This document shows, one piece after another, positions 45,820 to 57,620 of a stretch of 58,000 nt of DNA (position 1 is its first letter; every line of letters begins with the position of its first letter). The position numbers were made by a program, and so were the translations under genes. The notes under the pieces were generated by a model. The model saw nothing but the letters and a program-made list of their open reading frames with translations, was not told where the DNA came from and ran no database searches. Source of the stretch: Gnetum montanum (Eukaryota > Streptophyta > Gnetopsida > Gnetales > Gnetaceae); contig MNCI01034627.1 in the NCBI GenBank assembly GCA_015680685.1, positions 835,193 to 893,192 on the forward strand, read 5' to 3'.

Positions 45820-47186
45820 GTGAATATAGTGCCTATGATTTTGATAAGTTGGGTGCAAAATAAGAGAAATGCTACAATAAAATTGTAGGGCACATGATGT
45901 TTTCATAGTCAACAAATGAAGTTGTTTCCCCTTTACAAATGATTATCCAAGGAATAGTTGGTATGGGAAAGTCATTTCTCATAGGCATGCTTTGTAATGC
46001 TTTCATGAAATACTATCATAAAAAACATAATGCTTTACTTGTCATGACATCCACAGGAGCTGCGACATTTAACATTAATGTAGCAATCATTTATTCCAGT
46101 TTGAACATTGGAATAGGTGCCTACAAAAAACTCTCTTCCTTTGCAAAGATAAGTATACAACATTAACTATTAGAGGTAAGATATATAATAATTGATAAAA
46201 TGAGTTTTGTGAGAGGAAGATTACTACAAAGCATTGATAGAAAACTAAGAGAAATCTTTCTAAAGCATTGCAATGAAGTTTTTGGAGGAAGATCAATTAT
46301 ATTAATAAGTGATTTGGGTTAGCTTCCTCTTGTGCTTGATGTTGTGCCTTTTGCATCCAGGAATCCAAATATTATAGGGGTTTGGCAATCATTTCAAACC
46401 TTTGTTATTTTAGATGTTGTTTATCATTAGTTTGGAACTTTTCCTCAACAACAAAAATTTAGGGAAGTTTTGATGCATATTCGAGAAGGAAAAAGCCATG
46501 ATGAAGATTGTAATTTCTTGGTTGCTCGAATGAATGTTCCATCCACTTTGAGTGGATTAGATAGTTTTGAAAAATCAATACATTTATATGATACAAAGGA
46601 TCAAGTCCAATCACACAATATAAAGATGTTGCAAACTATGCAGAGACCCATTGCTGTGTGTGTAGTAGACATAGATCCTTATGGATTTAGAGTCTCATAT
46701 GATGACGATAATGATATTGAGCAATCTCTGCTTATATGTGAACGTGCAAGGGTTACGCTCACAGTTGACCTTTGGCTTGAAGTAAGATCAGTGAATGGTG
46801 CACTTGGCATGATTCAGAGTATTATGTATCATCCAGGTAAATAGCCACTTGCATTATCATCATACGTTGTTGTTGATTTTGACTCCTATATCGGATGGTC
46901 CTTTGATAATTGTGATCCTCATCATGTGCCAATTATACTTATGGTCCGAGAAGCATCGTGTTAGTTACTATTATGCTTGGCATAGGCCATGACTATTCAT
47001 AAATCTCAAGGAATGACACTAGATAAGGCTATTATTGACATTGGTTTAAGAGAAGTTATAGGTCTAACATTTGTTGCATTATATAGAGTTAAGACCATTG
47101 ATTCTTTGAAGTTTCATCATCCTTTCTCTATGTAGAGATACCGAAAGATTTTAGATGCTAAACATCTCAATAGTAGAATTGCATAG
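45820..47186 (+). pseudogene. Helitron PIF1-like helicase relic
   Basis: 45939-46166 begins MIIQGIVGMGKSFLIGML, which contains Walker A as GIVGMGKS (normally GxAGTGKS; Met replaces Thr), followed by TSTGAATFNI, the PIF1 motif Ia. Near 46310 SDLG and LPLVLD, split by a stop, match the PIF1 GDFxQLPPV block. Near 46985 AMTIHKSQGMTLDKAIIDIG is the C-terminal PIF1 motif. The frame ends at TAG 47184-47186. Stops and frameshifts make it dead. Confidence 0.88.
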
Positions 47187-47535
47187 AAAGTTTGTTTTGC
47201 TCAATTGGAGGATTAGCCATATTCAGTTCACACTTATCATTGTATTTTGCCTTTTGAACAATCCTATTTTACAATTCTATAATGTTTTTTGCAATAATTG
47301 TGCAATGTATTCCTTCATCAACATATATGAAATATATAAACTTTTATTTTTACCAATTTATTTTACAAGTATATATTATTTGGAATGGAAATAGTGATGC
47401 TATTTAAATAGTTCTATTAATATTTTAACGAATTGAACATTTATAACTATGTCCTTTATAATGATAATTGATAACATAAAAACTTAAAACAATAATTAGA
47501 TTCTACTCATTGCCTGCGAAATTGCTCTATTAGCT

Positions 47536-47554
47536 TATATATATATATATATAT
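47536..47554. repeat. TA microsatellite
   Basis: (TA)n run left of the foldback element; a similar run follows its right end at about 47934-47951. Confidence 0.9.
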
Positions 47555-47570
47555 CTATCAATTGGTCGAG

Positions 47571-47933
47571 ATGATTTTAAATAAGATGATTTTAACCAAG
47601 CCCAACTACTTGACGAGGTAACAAGATAACTAAAAACAGAATCACTCATCTCTCGTCTATTTCTCTACCACTTACCCAATTTAGTTTTACCCTTTCAATC
47701 AAGTTTGTTTTATTTTTGTTTGTTCATGGCTTTTTTTAGCGTTATTTATGCAAGAGATTTATTTTTCAAAAACACCATGAACAAACAAAGACATGACAAA
47801 CTTGACCAAGAGGGTAAAACTGAATTGGGTAAGTGGTATGGAAATAGAGGAGAAATGAGTGATTTCATTTTTAGTTATTTTGTTACCTGGTGTAGTAGTC
47901 AAGGTTGATTAAAATCATCTTATATAAAATCAT
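47571..47933. mobile_element. Foldback/MITE-like element with about 160-bp inverted repeats
   Basis: The left arm (47571-47735) and right arm (about 47775-47933) are imperfect inverted repeats nearly to the centre; pairs include ATGATTTTAAATAAGATG / CATCTTATATAAAATCAT and GTTTGTTCATGG / CCATGAACAAAC. Only about 40 bp of loop remains. The tip carries a 16-bp direct repeat of GATGATTTTAA. Both sides are TA-rich, which fits insertion into TA, but a target duplication cannot be separated from the TA runs. No coding capacity; the frame at 47705-47908 is a by-product. Confidence 0.8.
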
Positions 47934-47951
47934 TATATATATATATATATA

Positions 47952-49253
47952 AACTAGTTTACAAATTCATAGTATATTTTATTTGTTGTCTTGACCACTT
48001 TATAAAATTTTGGATTTCCGTGTAGACGTAAAATTGAACGCAGAGTTCCACTTCCTTAAAAGGGCATTTCCAACGAGGTTTGTTAGTCCGGTCTTTACTA
48101 CCAGTTTTAGGATCTCGTTGCTAGCCGAAGCTGAATATGTTCCTGGCGTTTCGAGCTATTTAGCAAAGAGTACTGATCGATCCGCTTCTCAGTTCTCAGG
48201 GTGATTCACAAGGACATGGTTTTCATTTTTTTTTTTTGAGCTTTTCATTGGTTCCCATCATTGCCATGCACGGTTTAGGTGTTCTTTTTCATTGTTTTTT
48301 TATTAAAAAAAATTAAGATCATTTACATAACAAAGGTGAACTTTACCCCAGATGTCATAAGATAAGTTATTTTTCACGTTTTAAATATATCACTAAGCAG
48401 ATGGTGATGAGGTTAATGGAAAACCAGCTAAAACCTGAGAGGCATAGGAAAAGAATATTCAATAATGATTTTCTTAAGAATTATGTTTCTGGCTTTTCAA
48501 AATTCAAATAATAATAAATTTATGCAACAGTTTATACAGCATTTTATTTAAGCTTATACCAATGCAAAAAGAGAATTCATATAGCTAATGCATTATTAAT
48601 GGAATACGTGTAAGAGAATTCAAGTAGCCGACTCGTTATTATCAGAATAAGGTAGCATGACTCCATTTACTAAGACAAGGCTTACGCGGATGATGATGTA
48701 GATTAAAGCTAAAATAATGACGATTATTCTTCTTAAACCTAAAAGCATGCTTGTGTTATTTATTGTGCAGCAAAAACTTCTACGAAACTAATCCTAACTT
48801 TGATGTGTTCTTCCTTCTGCGTTAGAGGGTTGGAATTTTGGAATTTAATAACCAGGAAATATACGTTCATTTTCTGAAATATAGTATTTTACCTATATAC
48901 ATGGTAATTTCATACATTTTATTCAAAAACTAAACCGTTAAATACGGTCTAAAAGACTAATACGTTTATATATTCCAGGGTTCAGTTTCAAAAATATACC
49001 ATGAAAGATTACGGTCGAGGTCAGACCGAGTAAGACGGAGCTTTACAAAGTAATTCACTTAAACTGAATGTCGTCAACTAGCTTATAAGCGCCTCAACAT
49101 ACATTTTAGGTACTGGGGCAACCCGCACACGTTGACGACTGCCAGTCATGTTAAACACGAAATGAAGCTTGTATACAGTGAAACAAGAATGGCCATTGGC
49201 AATGGAAAAGGAAATTCATGCTATGCATCAAATGAATAGATTCTTACAAGTGA
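47952..49253. other. Non-coding stretch, no gene recognised
   Basis: 48000-48210 has more CpG than its surroundings and a 64-codon plus frame (48010-48204) of no known family. The rest is AT-rich. Confidence 0.4.
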
Positions 49254-49371
49254 GGAATCCAGGATTCGTGATTTAATTCGTGTTTAAGTACATAAACATA
49301 TGCAAAGAGTGGGGAATCCAGGATTCGTGATTTAATTCGTGTTTAAGTACATAAACATATGCAAAGAGTGG
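49254..49371. repeat. Tandem duplication, 59-bp unit, two copies
   Basis: GGAATCCAGGATTCGTGATT starts at 49254 and 49313; the copies are practically identical, so the duplication is recent. Confidence 0.95.
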
Positions 49372-49548
49372 GGACAGGTTTACAGGTGGGGATATGAATT
49401 AGAAAATAATAAAATATTTAAATTATATATATTTAATTTTTTCACATTTTATTTCTATTAAATATTTTTTTAAATTTAAATTAGATTAAAAGTATTCAAG
49501 AGAATCTTATGCGCTGTTGGTGCTCCCTCTTCTGAAACGCACACTTCA

Positions 49549-49697
49549 TAAAAATTTTATGGAATATACCGTGTTTCTGTTTCTCTGCAATTAAAACCTT
49601 GTCCTATCAAGGGAGGTGTAAAAATTTTATGGGATTCACGGAATCTCCAGCTGTATTCCCGTTTTTCTGTAATTAAAACCTTGTCCTATCAAGAGAG
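49549..49697. repeat. Tandem duplication, about 70-bp offset, two copies
   Basis: Both units begin TAAAAATTTTATGG (49549, 49619) and end AACCTTGTCCTATCAAG(G/A)GAGGTG. The second has about 9 extra bases. A further 22-bp direct duplication of GAGGTAACATTGAAGTCGATT type lies at about 49819-49860. Confidence 0.85.
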
Positions 49698-50196
49698 GTG
49701 GCCGTTGGTAGTTATTGCTGCAAGTGGGTAACAAAGGTGATAGACAACTGTATTCCGAGTGTAATAGGCATAGATCGAGAAATCTACAAGTAACTGCAAG
49801 ATCTGCGATAAATCACAAGGTAACATTGAAGTCGATTTTGAGGTAACATTGAAGTCGATTCAAAATCGGATGGGATATTTTATTTAATGAAAAATGCTAT
49901 TTTTTATTGATTTTTAAGTTTAATATATTGTATATTGCTAATTCCAATATCAGCCAAAAACTAAAATTTCTATATTTGATTTTTCACTCTAATTGAGCTC
50001 TTCTTAAACGAGGAAAAATGGAAATGTTGCTACTAACATGAGTGCATATAGGTGGTCTCTTTTGTAAATATTGATGATTTTAATTGGATTTTTACACGGA
50101 TTTGTTTCAATTTTCCCTATCTAATTTATAAAAGGGATTGCCAAATCCATCTGATCTGATTTTCTAATCTATGGTACAGGCAGGTGTCATTCTCCT

Positions 50197-50485
50197 AGAA
50201 TGCTCGTATTAAATGCCAAATAATGAAATTGGCTTTATGATACTGTTTATGAGTCTTTGCTGATGTTGGGCTGGGAAAACGTTTTTTGATAATTGAGGGC
50301 TGGAAATTGAAGCCAGTATGCCTGCATGTGATAATTTACTGGAATGCCCCTAGTAAATGCCAAATAATGAAATCGGGTATGTAAAATTGTTCAACGGTCT
50401 TGCCGACGATGGGTTGGGAAAACGTTCTTTAAAAGCGATGGTCACATGCTATAGTGTGATGGCATAATTTGATAATTGAGGGCTG
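50197..50485. repeat. Tandem duplication, about 145-bp unit, two copies
   Basis: AAATGCCAAATAATGAAAT, GGGAAAACGTT and TTGATAATTGAGGGCTG occur in the same order in both units (starts 50197 and 50342). They are diverged, so older than the 59-bp duplication. Confidence 0.8.
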
Positions 50486-51757
50486 AAATTATAGTATCAT
50501 ACAGGAGGTCAAAGCTTCATAATATAACATAAAATACCAATAAATTATTTTTTCTGCATGAAGAACGGTTGTAGCCGTGTAATAGGCAGGTCACTGAAAG
50601 ACAGTAAAATATCACTGTATATGATACGTATAGCTATGTAATAACCAGGTAACGTGAAAGCCCGTTCTCCATTTGAAATCCAGGCTGGGCTGGACATGCC
50701 TGTATTAAAATAAGTTCAAAATTTTTGTAAACAGGCATCTTTAAATGTTACCTGTCATTTACAATAGGTATAAATAAAGGTGATTATGTCGTTATAGTAG
50801 TTTTTTATTATATTTTTTTATTCCATTCGCATTCAAACTTCTTAGTATTCAAGTTTTAAATGAGTTTTTGAATTTATTTTTCATAATTTTAATTGCAATT
50901 GTATTTTAAGATATTTTGTGAATTACTTTTTAGTTGCATTTTACTGTTCTCTAAATTACTACACAGAAATTTTACCATTTTTCCAAATAACCATAGAGAA
51001 AACAGTGTTATTTTCTTGTAAATTGTAGTTTGATTTCGACCTATGTTTCTCGAAGACGTTAACAACAAAATAATCCAGCCTTTAGAATTAACTGTAAAAA
51101 AGACTTTGCTTTTACAGTCACTCTTCACCGTCGATTTCCAACCCCGGGCTTGAGCGACTCTCGTTGGTGCCCTACCGCGTTCTTGGAGCGTTGCTAAGAA
51201 TCACGATTCTGCTAAGAATTTCAGCCTCCACGCGTTTTGGAATTAAAAGAACGGTTATAATATTGCAACAGCCAGGTCCTGAAAGACCCTAAAACATCAT
51301 TACATTCAATAATATATACTTTTCAGAAATGGAAGATATTTGCAAGTTTTACAGTTTTACCAGGCCTGGACCATACTGTATCTCATTCTTCTTTTAAACA
51401 CCTTAGCCATCCATCACCCTACTCTTTGGCCTTCTTCCTAACCCCAAAATTCCAATCTTAGAATAACTAACATTGCAAAGTTTCTATGCCTCTTACATCT
51501 TCAACAAATGCTGTGGGCTTGCAGCTCCAAGCAATAAACTTTCCAGACCTTGCTGGGTACCTTTCCTGTCAACAGTCTATAATGAAGCATCTTTTTTTTT
51601 TCTTTAATTTTATTTTGGCCCAGATCCCCGTGAACTGATTCGCAAGTAAAAAACGTCAAATAGGTTTTACAAAAACCACCAAATCAGACCAGACAAGGTG
51701 GTAGAAGTAAAATGAAATATGTACATCAATTGAAATTGAAAATGGTACGAGGAATGC
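50486..51757. other. Non-coding stretch, no gene recognised
   Basis: 51120-51250 is richer in GC and CpG than its flanks but has no long frame. The minus frame at 50889-51128 is AT-driven. Confidence 0.4.
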
Positions 51758-53497
51758 TGTAAAATTGGAAATTTTTATTACATCCACAAAATCATAAAGG
51801 ATTTGTTACACGGTTACAAAACCTTAACATATTTTTGAAGAAAGTTGAAAAAACTTTGCCAGATAGGATCAATTTGAAAGAAAATAATGAGAAGAATACA
51901 ATTAATATTATAATTCATAAGAATGTGAGTCAAAGATGGGAAAAATAAAAAGAGATATTCTTCATTCTTTATGCTTTATTGCAAATATGCTTTCTCTTGG
52001 TAAATTGATTTAACCACTTGTCTTAATAAGAAGATGATTAAAGCTGATTTTTCCTCTAGCAATTTGATTCCTTAAATGAATATGAATAGTTGAGAATAGA
52101 TACTTTTATGTATTAGATAAGAAGTCTCTTGTAACATAATGTAAATAAAAATGTTTTTTTGGTAATGTGTTCAACCAAACTTCGGCCAAGACATTTCTTT
52201 TTATCGTGTTTTGAAGAGAAGAGCCTTTTGTTTAAAGGAAGATCCTTTATTATAGAAACGATAATTTTCCTCGATGCAACTATACATTTTTTTTGTGTAC
52301 CATGCATTATCTCCTTAGCATAATTAACATCCTTCATATGACTTAAATTTTAAGTATAAGTAATAAATTGACAAAGGGCTTCAACTTCAAGATGAAGCAA
52401 ATCTAGTTATGAAAAAATGATATCATAAGAGGTTTGCACTTTCCCTTGAAATTCACATACAAGAAATTGTTTTTGAATATGCTTTAATTTTTTCCAATTA
52501 TGTGTAGAAAGACAAGGTCCCTATGCAACATACCCATATAATAATATAGGTTGGATAAGATTGAAAAAAAAGTTTCCTTTTGATCTTCTATATCAAAATT
52601 TATTTCTTGATGCAATTATTTATTTGAAAAAATAGAGCTTGCATAGTATTTGAAATCCTTTTGAGTAATAAGGGTATTCCAATTATAATTATTGACAAAT
52701 TCAACTCCCAAATATTTATAAGATTTACATATAGTGTCTTTTTTCCCCCCTAAAAATTGTAATTTCTGTTTTCAGTACCACAAACTAGAATTTTAATCTT
52801 ATCAATATTAACTTGTATACTAAATGGTTGTAGTAATCATAAAGGATTTAAAGCATATAATTCAATCATGTAGTTGATTTTATAATTAAGACCATATCAT
52901 CTTCAAGGAGAAGCATGTTAAAAAATAATCCATGAATCGACACAACATGATTAGAAGCATTTTGGATCTATTCCTCCAATTCATCTATAAATATGTTAAA
53001 AAGGGTAACGGACAAAGGAAATCCTTATTTAACTCCTATTGATAATTATTCCTTCTCCAGTAAGATTATCTTCAATATGAATATTAGCTATCTCATATAT
53101 TCTTTTATCAGTAGAAAGGAGATCTTGTAGAATGTTAATGCTATGTGATCTCTTTCAAAGTTTATCTCAAATAACAGAATCCAAATATTTAGAAAAATCA
53201 ACAAAATAGATAAAAATTTTATGGTTGGGACATTTTTCTTTCTCTACACAATAATAGAGAGTTATTAGATGGTCTATGGTAGAATGATTTATCCTAAACC
53301 TACTTGTGACTAGGCACAAAGATCTTGCATTTCTACCCACTAACTAATTTTATTCTTCAAAATAATACCCAAAAGTATAGTAAAAACTAAATTCATTACA
53401 ATCAATCAATGATTACAAAGATCTATCCTATCTCCCTTTATGAAAAGAAAAACTACTCGACTAGATTACCAAGAATGATCCAAACCATCTTGAATGC
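51758..53497 (-). mobile_element. L1-like LINE relic, copy 2, 5'-truncated
   Basis: Collinear with 15385-17150: shared phrases include CATATTTTTGAAGAAAGTT, GAAGATCATCTATTA-like, CAAATATTTATAAGATTTA and GAAAGGAGATCTTGTAGAATGTTAATG. It covers only the RT and the 3' end; the homology stops near 53497, the usual 5' truncation of LINE copies. It lies in the same orientation as copy 1. Confidence 0.8.
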
Positions 53498-53789
53498 AAG
53501 ACCCTAGATAATGTGATATCATCTTTAAAATTTAAAATTAAAAGAAATTTTTTTATCACTATCATTAGTACTAGACTACATCTATATCTATGAAAGTGGA
53601 AAGCTAGGATGATTTACAACTTTTGTATCAATATATAATATATTACTAATTGTGGGCACTTGGCATGTAACATTTGTCACTCTCTTGTTCATGCTATTTA
53701 ATGGAAAAGTGGACAACATAGAGACAAATGATCAATGATTTTTGACTTGTTGGCTTAGAGCTAAAGGCTTAAGGCCTACTCCTGACTTT
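53498..53789. other. AT-rich spacer
   Basis: No feature recognised. Confidence 0.35.
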
Positions 53790-54300
53790 TGAAAGTGAGC
53801 ACCCCCTACTATGTGAAATTTGGTAGCACTATTCTATAGTTTCCCATTCTCTTACACTATAAAAGAAATAGTTTACATGAAACATTAATAACTCATCCCC
53901 CTCCATTTTACACTTTTTCATTTTTTTCATACCATAAAAGCAACAATTTACATGAAACATTAACAACTCAACAGATCCCCCCATCCTTATCAAATACATG
54001 CTCTTATACATGAAATTTGGTAGCTATATTATAAAAATTTTACTCAAGTTACACCAAAAAAGGAACATTTGAGATGAAACATCAAGGCCCCTCTCCTTTC
54101 TATATGTTACTTTCTATAACCCCTACAACCCCCTCTATATAAAATTCGATAACTCTATTCTACATTTTTTCATTTTTTCACATTATAAAAGTAACAGTTT
54201 AGCATCAACCACCCCCTCTCTGTTCTACTCTTTTTTTATTCTATCACACCATAAAAGCAATAGTTTATATGAAGCACCAATAACCTAATGCGTCCTCACA
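53790..54300. repeat. Diverged short repeats (ATAAAAGnAAnAGTTTACATGAAACAT type)
   Basis: The phrase occurs near 53860, 53933, 54055, 54182 and 54250 with 70-125 bp spacing, each time near a CCCCCT-rich piece and TGAAATTTGGTAGC. It appears to be an old tandem array or a family of repeated inserts. Confidence 0.6.
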
Positions 54301-57004
54301 CCACACCCCCTTCCCCCTTCCTCTTCCCATCCACCTCCCACTCTAAAAAAAAAAAAAAAAAAAAAAAACCATCTTCCCCTCCCCTACCAACTAATAATAA
54401 ATAACTAACAACTATAAAATATTTTTCCATCCCTTTCGACAAATTATATTACTGTGCTTTTTCATATGTAATTTGATAATTTCCTTAATTATTGAACAAA
54501 AAGCAATTGCCTTACATTTATCATATACATATCTATAATATTGCAAAGTTGCAGACCAGGATTTTGCAGAGCTACACCTTAGACAACAAAGTGCTAAATC
54601 AATTATTTTCACAACAAGAGCATTACCAAATCATGAAAGATATATAATTTTTAGATTATTGCACAACTTACCAGCTCAACACATTCTCATGAATGAATTG
54701 TTCATTGTCACTATTGAAGATATAACAACACCTCAACAAAGACAACTCATAGAAGATTAAGTTGTTACAAATTATTATAGAAAGATGATTTATAAATAGC
54801 AAACAAGTCCCACGGTAGGTTATACTTATTGTGTATACATGTTTCTATATATTTTCCAAGTAATCCATGCTAAAAGAATGAACAATTATTCTTTCTTTAA
54901 TAAAGGAGAGCTCGATTAATAGATACAGAAGCAAATATGCTTCATTAATAGATACAGAAGTAAATCATTGGAGTTTGATTGTAGTATGTTTATGAGAAAA
55001 TTGATTTTTCATATGGATATTCTTTATCTTCATACAATATATTTAAAAATTGCCATAGACAAAGTATTATGGATCACACACAATCATGAAGTAATATATG
55101 GCAGAAAGTTCAATGTTAAGGATTAGACTATAGGAAAGGTCATAAATATACACATGCAAAAAAAGTTATCATTGTAGAGTATTTGTGATGGAATACATAA
55201 ACTACATGGCTAGGTGTATTCCTTTATAAAATTTTCAATTCACTAAAAATGATCGTTGTAATATGTGGGAGTTAATAGTTCGTGAAATACTCAACTATAA
55301 GTTAAGGAAATTTTTTGCAAAATTATCAATTGATAGCATTTCCACAAAAGTTACATGATGGTGCACTAATGATTAATCAGGTAAAAAAAAAAAAAAAAAA
55401 CCTTATGTATGTATCATATACCCATTTTATTTTTCCATACTTATGTTTGTTAAAAATTTTTCACTTTGAAATTTTAGGGACATCGTACTTCAATAACAAG
55501 TAATTAGGTACCAAAAAAATGACATTATATACAATTATGTACCTATTTTTCCTCTTTAACCTTTTTTTGCTAATTTCTTTTGTGTTTGAAAATCTGAGAA
55601 CAACATACTCTAACAACTACAGTCTTTGATAATGCAATGAATAAGAAATCTGCAATAATCACAAATCCTAAAAATTATCAACTATGAAAAGTTAATTAAT
55701 TAGGCATTTTTTTATAAATTATTGACATCCTTTTAGTTACCTTTTTTTAAAAATTTAAAACTTAAGATTCAGTAAAACTTCATTGCAACAAAATATACAT
55801 GAGCTCCTTGAAACATTGAGAATAAATGTATCAAACATGGATGAAGGAAGAAGGAAGAAATTTTTGCAATACTAAAGATTCAAGACACCCCTACAAGAGT
55901 AGCATTAACAAGAATTTTTAAAATTAAGGTATTGAAAATAGCTTTAAAAATACAATACTATACCATTAATTATTTTTATTCTACTAATACTAACCACCAT
56001 GTTCTCCTATATAAGAATTACATCCAAAAGTACATGTAATGCAGTTTAAAGAAACTACTATTGTTATAGAACATTAGGCAAATTCACATCGCATTAGAAG
56101 GAATTTGGAAATGTAATTTAACTCAACAAAGTACATGTCTAATATAATAGAATGTCCAAATTGAACAAAATTATATTGCCAAATTCATGCATGTCTGAAA
56201 GAATTTCAAAAATTGTTCAAAATATAAATAAAATAATTTATATGTAGCACTTGCAAAGAATGCTACATGAGTTTGGAAATCAAATTAGATATAATGGGAC
56301 TTACGTGTCACACATGCAAAAGAGATGAAGCTTAAAAAAAAATCCTCAAAAGATAACAAAATGAATCCTAGAGATTAGTCAATTGAATTGAGAAATTTAC
56401 CAAAAAATAAAGAAATGTAATAGCAAGTACACAATTGCTTATACACATTATTCATGCATTTGGAGGATAATAGACATATACTTGTAGTAACAGAAATAGA
56501 AATAAACAACAACCATCTCAATAACCTAATTGTTGACTTCATAGATATGCTTAATTAGCCACATATATCATTCTTTCTAGTTAAGAAGTATAATACAAGA
56601 GGATTATTTGACATGGATTTTCCAACACTCTTTTCAATAGGGTAGTGTAATTTCTTAGATATTTAATTTAAATATTTCTAGTCAAGAGTAGAAGCTTGAA
56701 ATGAAGGATGGGGAGAAGAAGATGGTATTATTTACAATAGTGTTAGTATGGTCTTGTCAAATGGGCTTAAGGAAATATCTAATTCAGAGATAAGTAAATG
56801 TCTTGTCAGTTGTCCTTAAAGCATTTTCTAGTTCATTGAAAAGTGAAAGCTTGGTTGACTTTTCCAAGCCATACACTCTTAGCCACTGTATATACAACGT
56901 CTATATAATCTAGTTAAATCCTATTGTTGCCCTTACATGAAATATTTCTTCTTTTCTATTTCTCTTCATTTATTCCATCTTATCTATTCTTCTACCTATT
57001 CTTT
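54301..57004. other. AT-rich non-coding stretch
   Basis: A C-rich patch is followed by an A run of 22 (about 54346-54367), which could be the tail of a retrocopy inserted from the left, but no gene body is recognisable. A second A run lies at about 55383-55400. No coding frame of interest to 57004. Confidence 0.4.
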
Positions 57005-57217
57005 GTAGCTAGTTTCATTGTTTTTTAAATAGTATTTTGGTTCATGTTATCTTAGCCTTCTATTTGATAGTTGATGTAGCTAGTTTCATTGTTTTTTTAA
57101 TAGTATTTTGGTTCATGTTATCTTAGCCTTCTATTTGATAGTTGATGTAGCTAGTTTCATTGTTTTTTTAATAGTATTTTGGTTCATGTTATCTTAGCCT
57201 TCTATTTGATAGTTGAT
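57005..57217. repeat. Tandem triplication, 71-bp unit
   Basis: GTAGCTAGTTTCATTGTTTT starts at 57005, 57076 and 57147. Copies 2 and 3 are identical or nearly so; copy 1 differs by one or two bases in the A/T run. Confidence 0.95.
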
Positions 57218-57620
57218 GGATATAGCAGTTTCTTATAGTTGTTTTGGTTTCTTACTGCTAACTTCTTTTTGTAGTTGTTTTTGTCTCCATGCATTTTTGT
57301 TTAAATCATTTAGTGGATACTATTCTTTATTTGAGATTTGGAAAGTTGCTCTATAGGAAGATAAAATTGGTCTAGAATATACAATTTGAGAAAAAGGATG
57401 GGTATAGAATATTTTTTATTTTATTTATGGATTATTTGTTTAATTCAATATTTATCTAGGGAAGTAGGTTATTGTGTTGGTATTGTTAGAATGAGTATAT
57501 ATTATTTGTTAGTTAGTTAGTTTGATGTGAGGAGTGTTGGGTGTTTTGTTTTTTGATTTGTTTATTATTGGTTACCATGTAATTTTTTTGTATAGTTTTA
57601 AAATTTGAGTAGTAGTATAC

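Larger units (their letters stand above)
33100..47186 (+). mobile_element. Helitron relic, split by a nested LTR element
   Basis: Two parts, 33100-36704 and 45820-47186, read on the plus strand as one Rep-helicase gene: zinc-finger/N-terminal region, HUH Rep, then PIF1 helicase. The 9.1-kb element at 36705-45819 interrupts it between Rep and helicase. The termini (5' TC, 3' hairpin with CTRR) could not be located, so the outer limits are only those of the coding remains. Confidence 0.85.

Noticed and set aside
48010-48204. Small plus-strand gene of 64 codons
   Set aside because: No homology, start context or promoter to support it; only a slight rise in CpG.
54346-54367. Poly(A) tail of a processed pseudogene
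   Set aside because: No gene body could be recognised to its left; the preceding DNA is a C-rich repeat patch.
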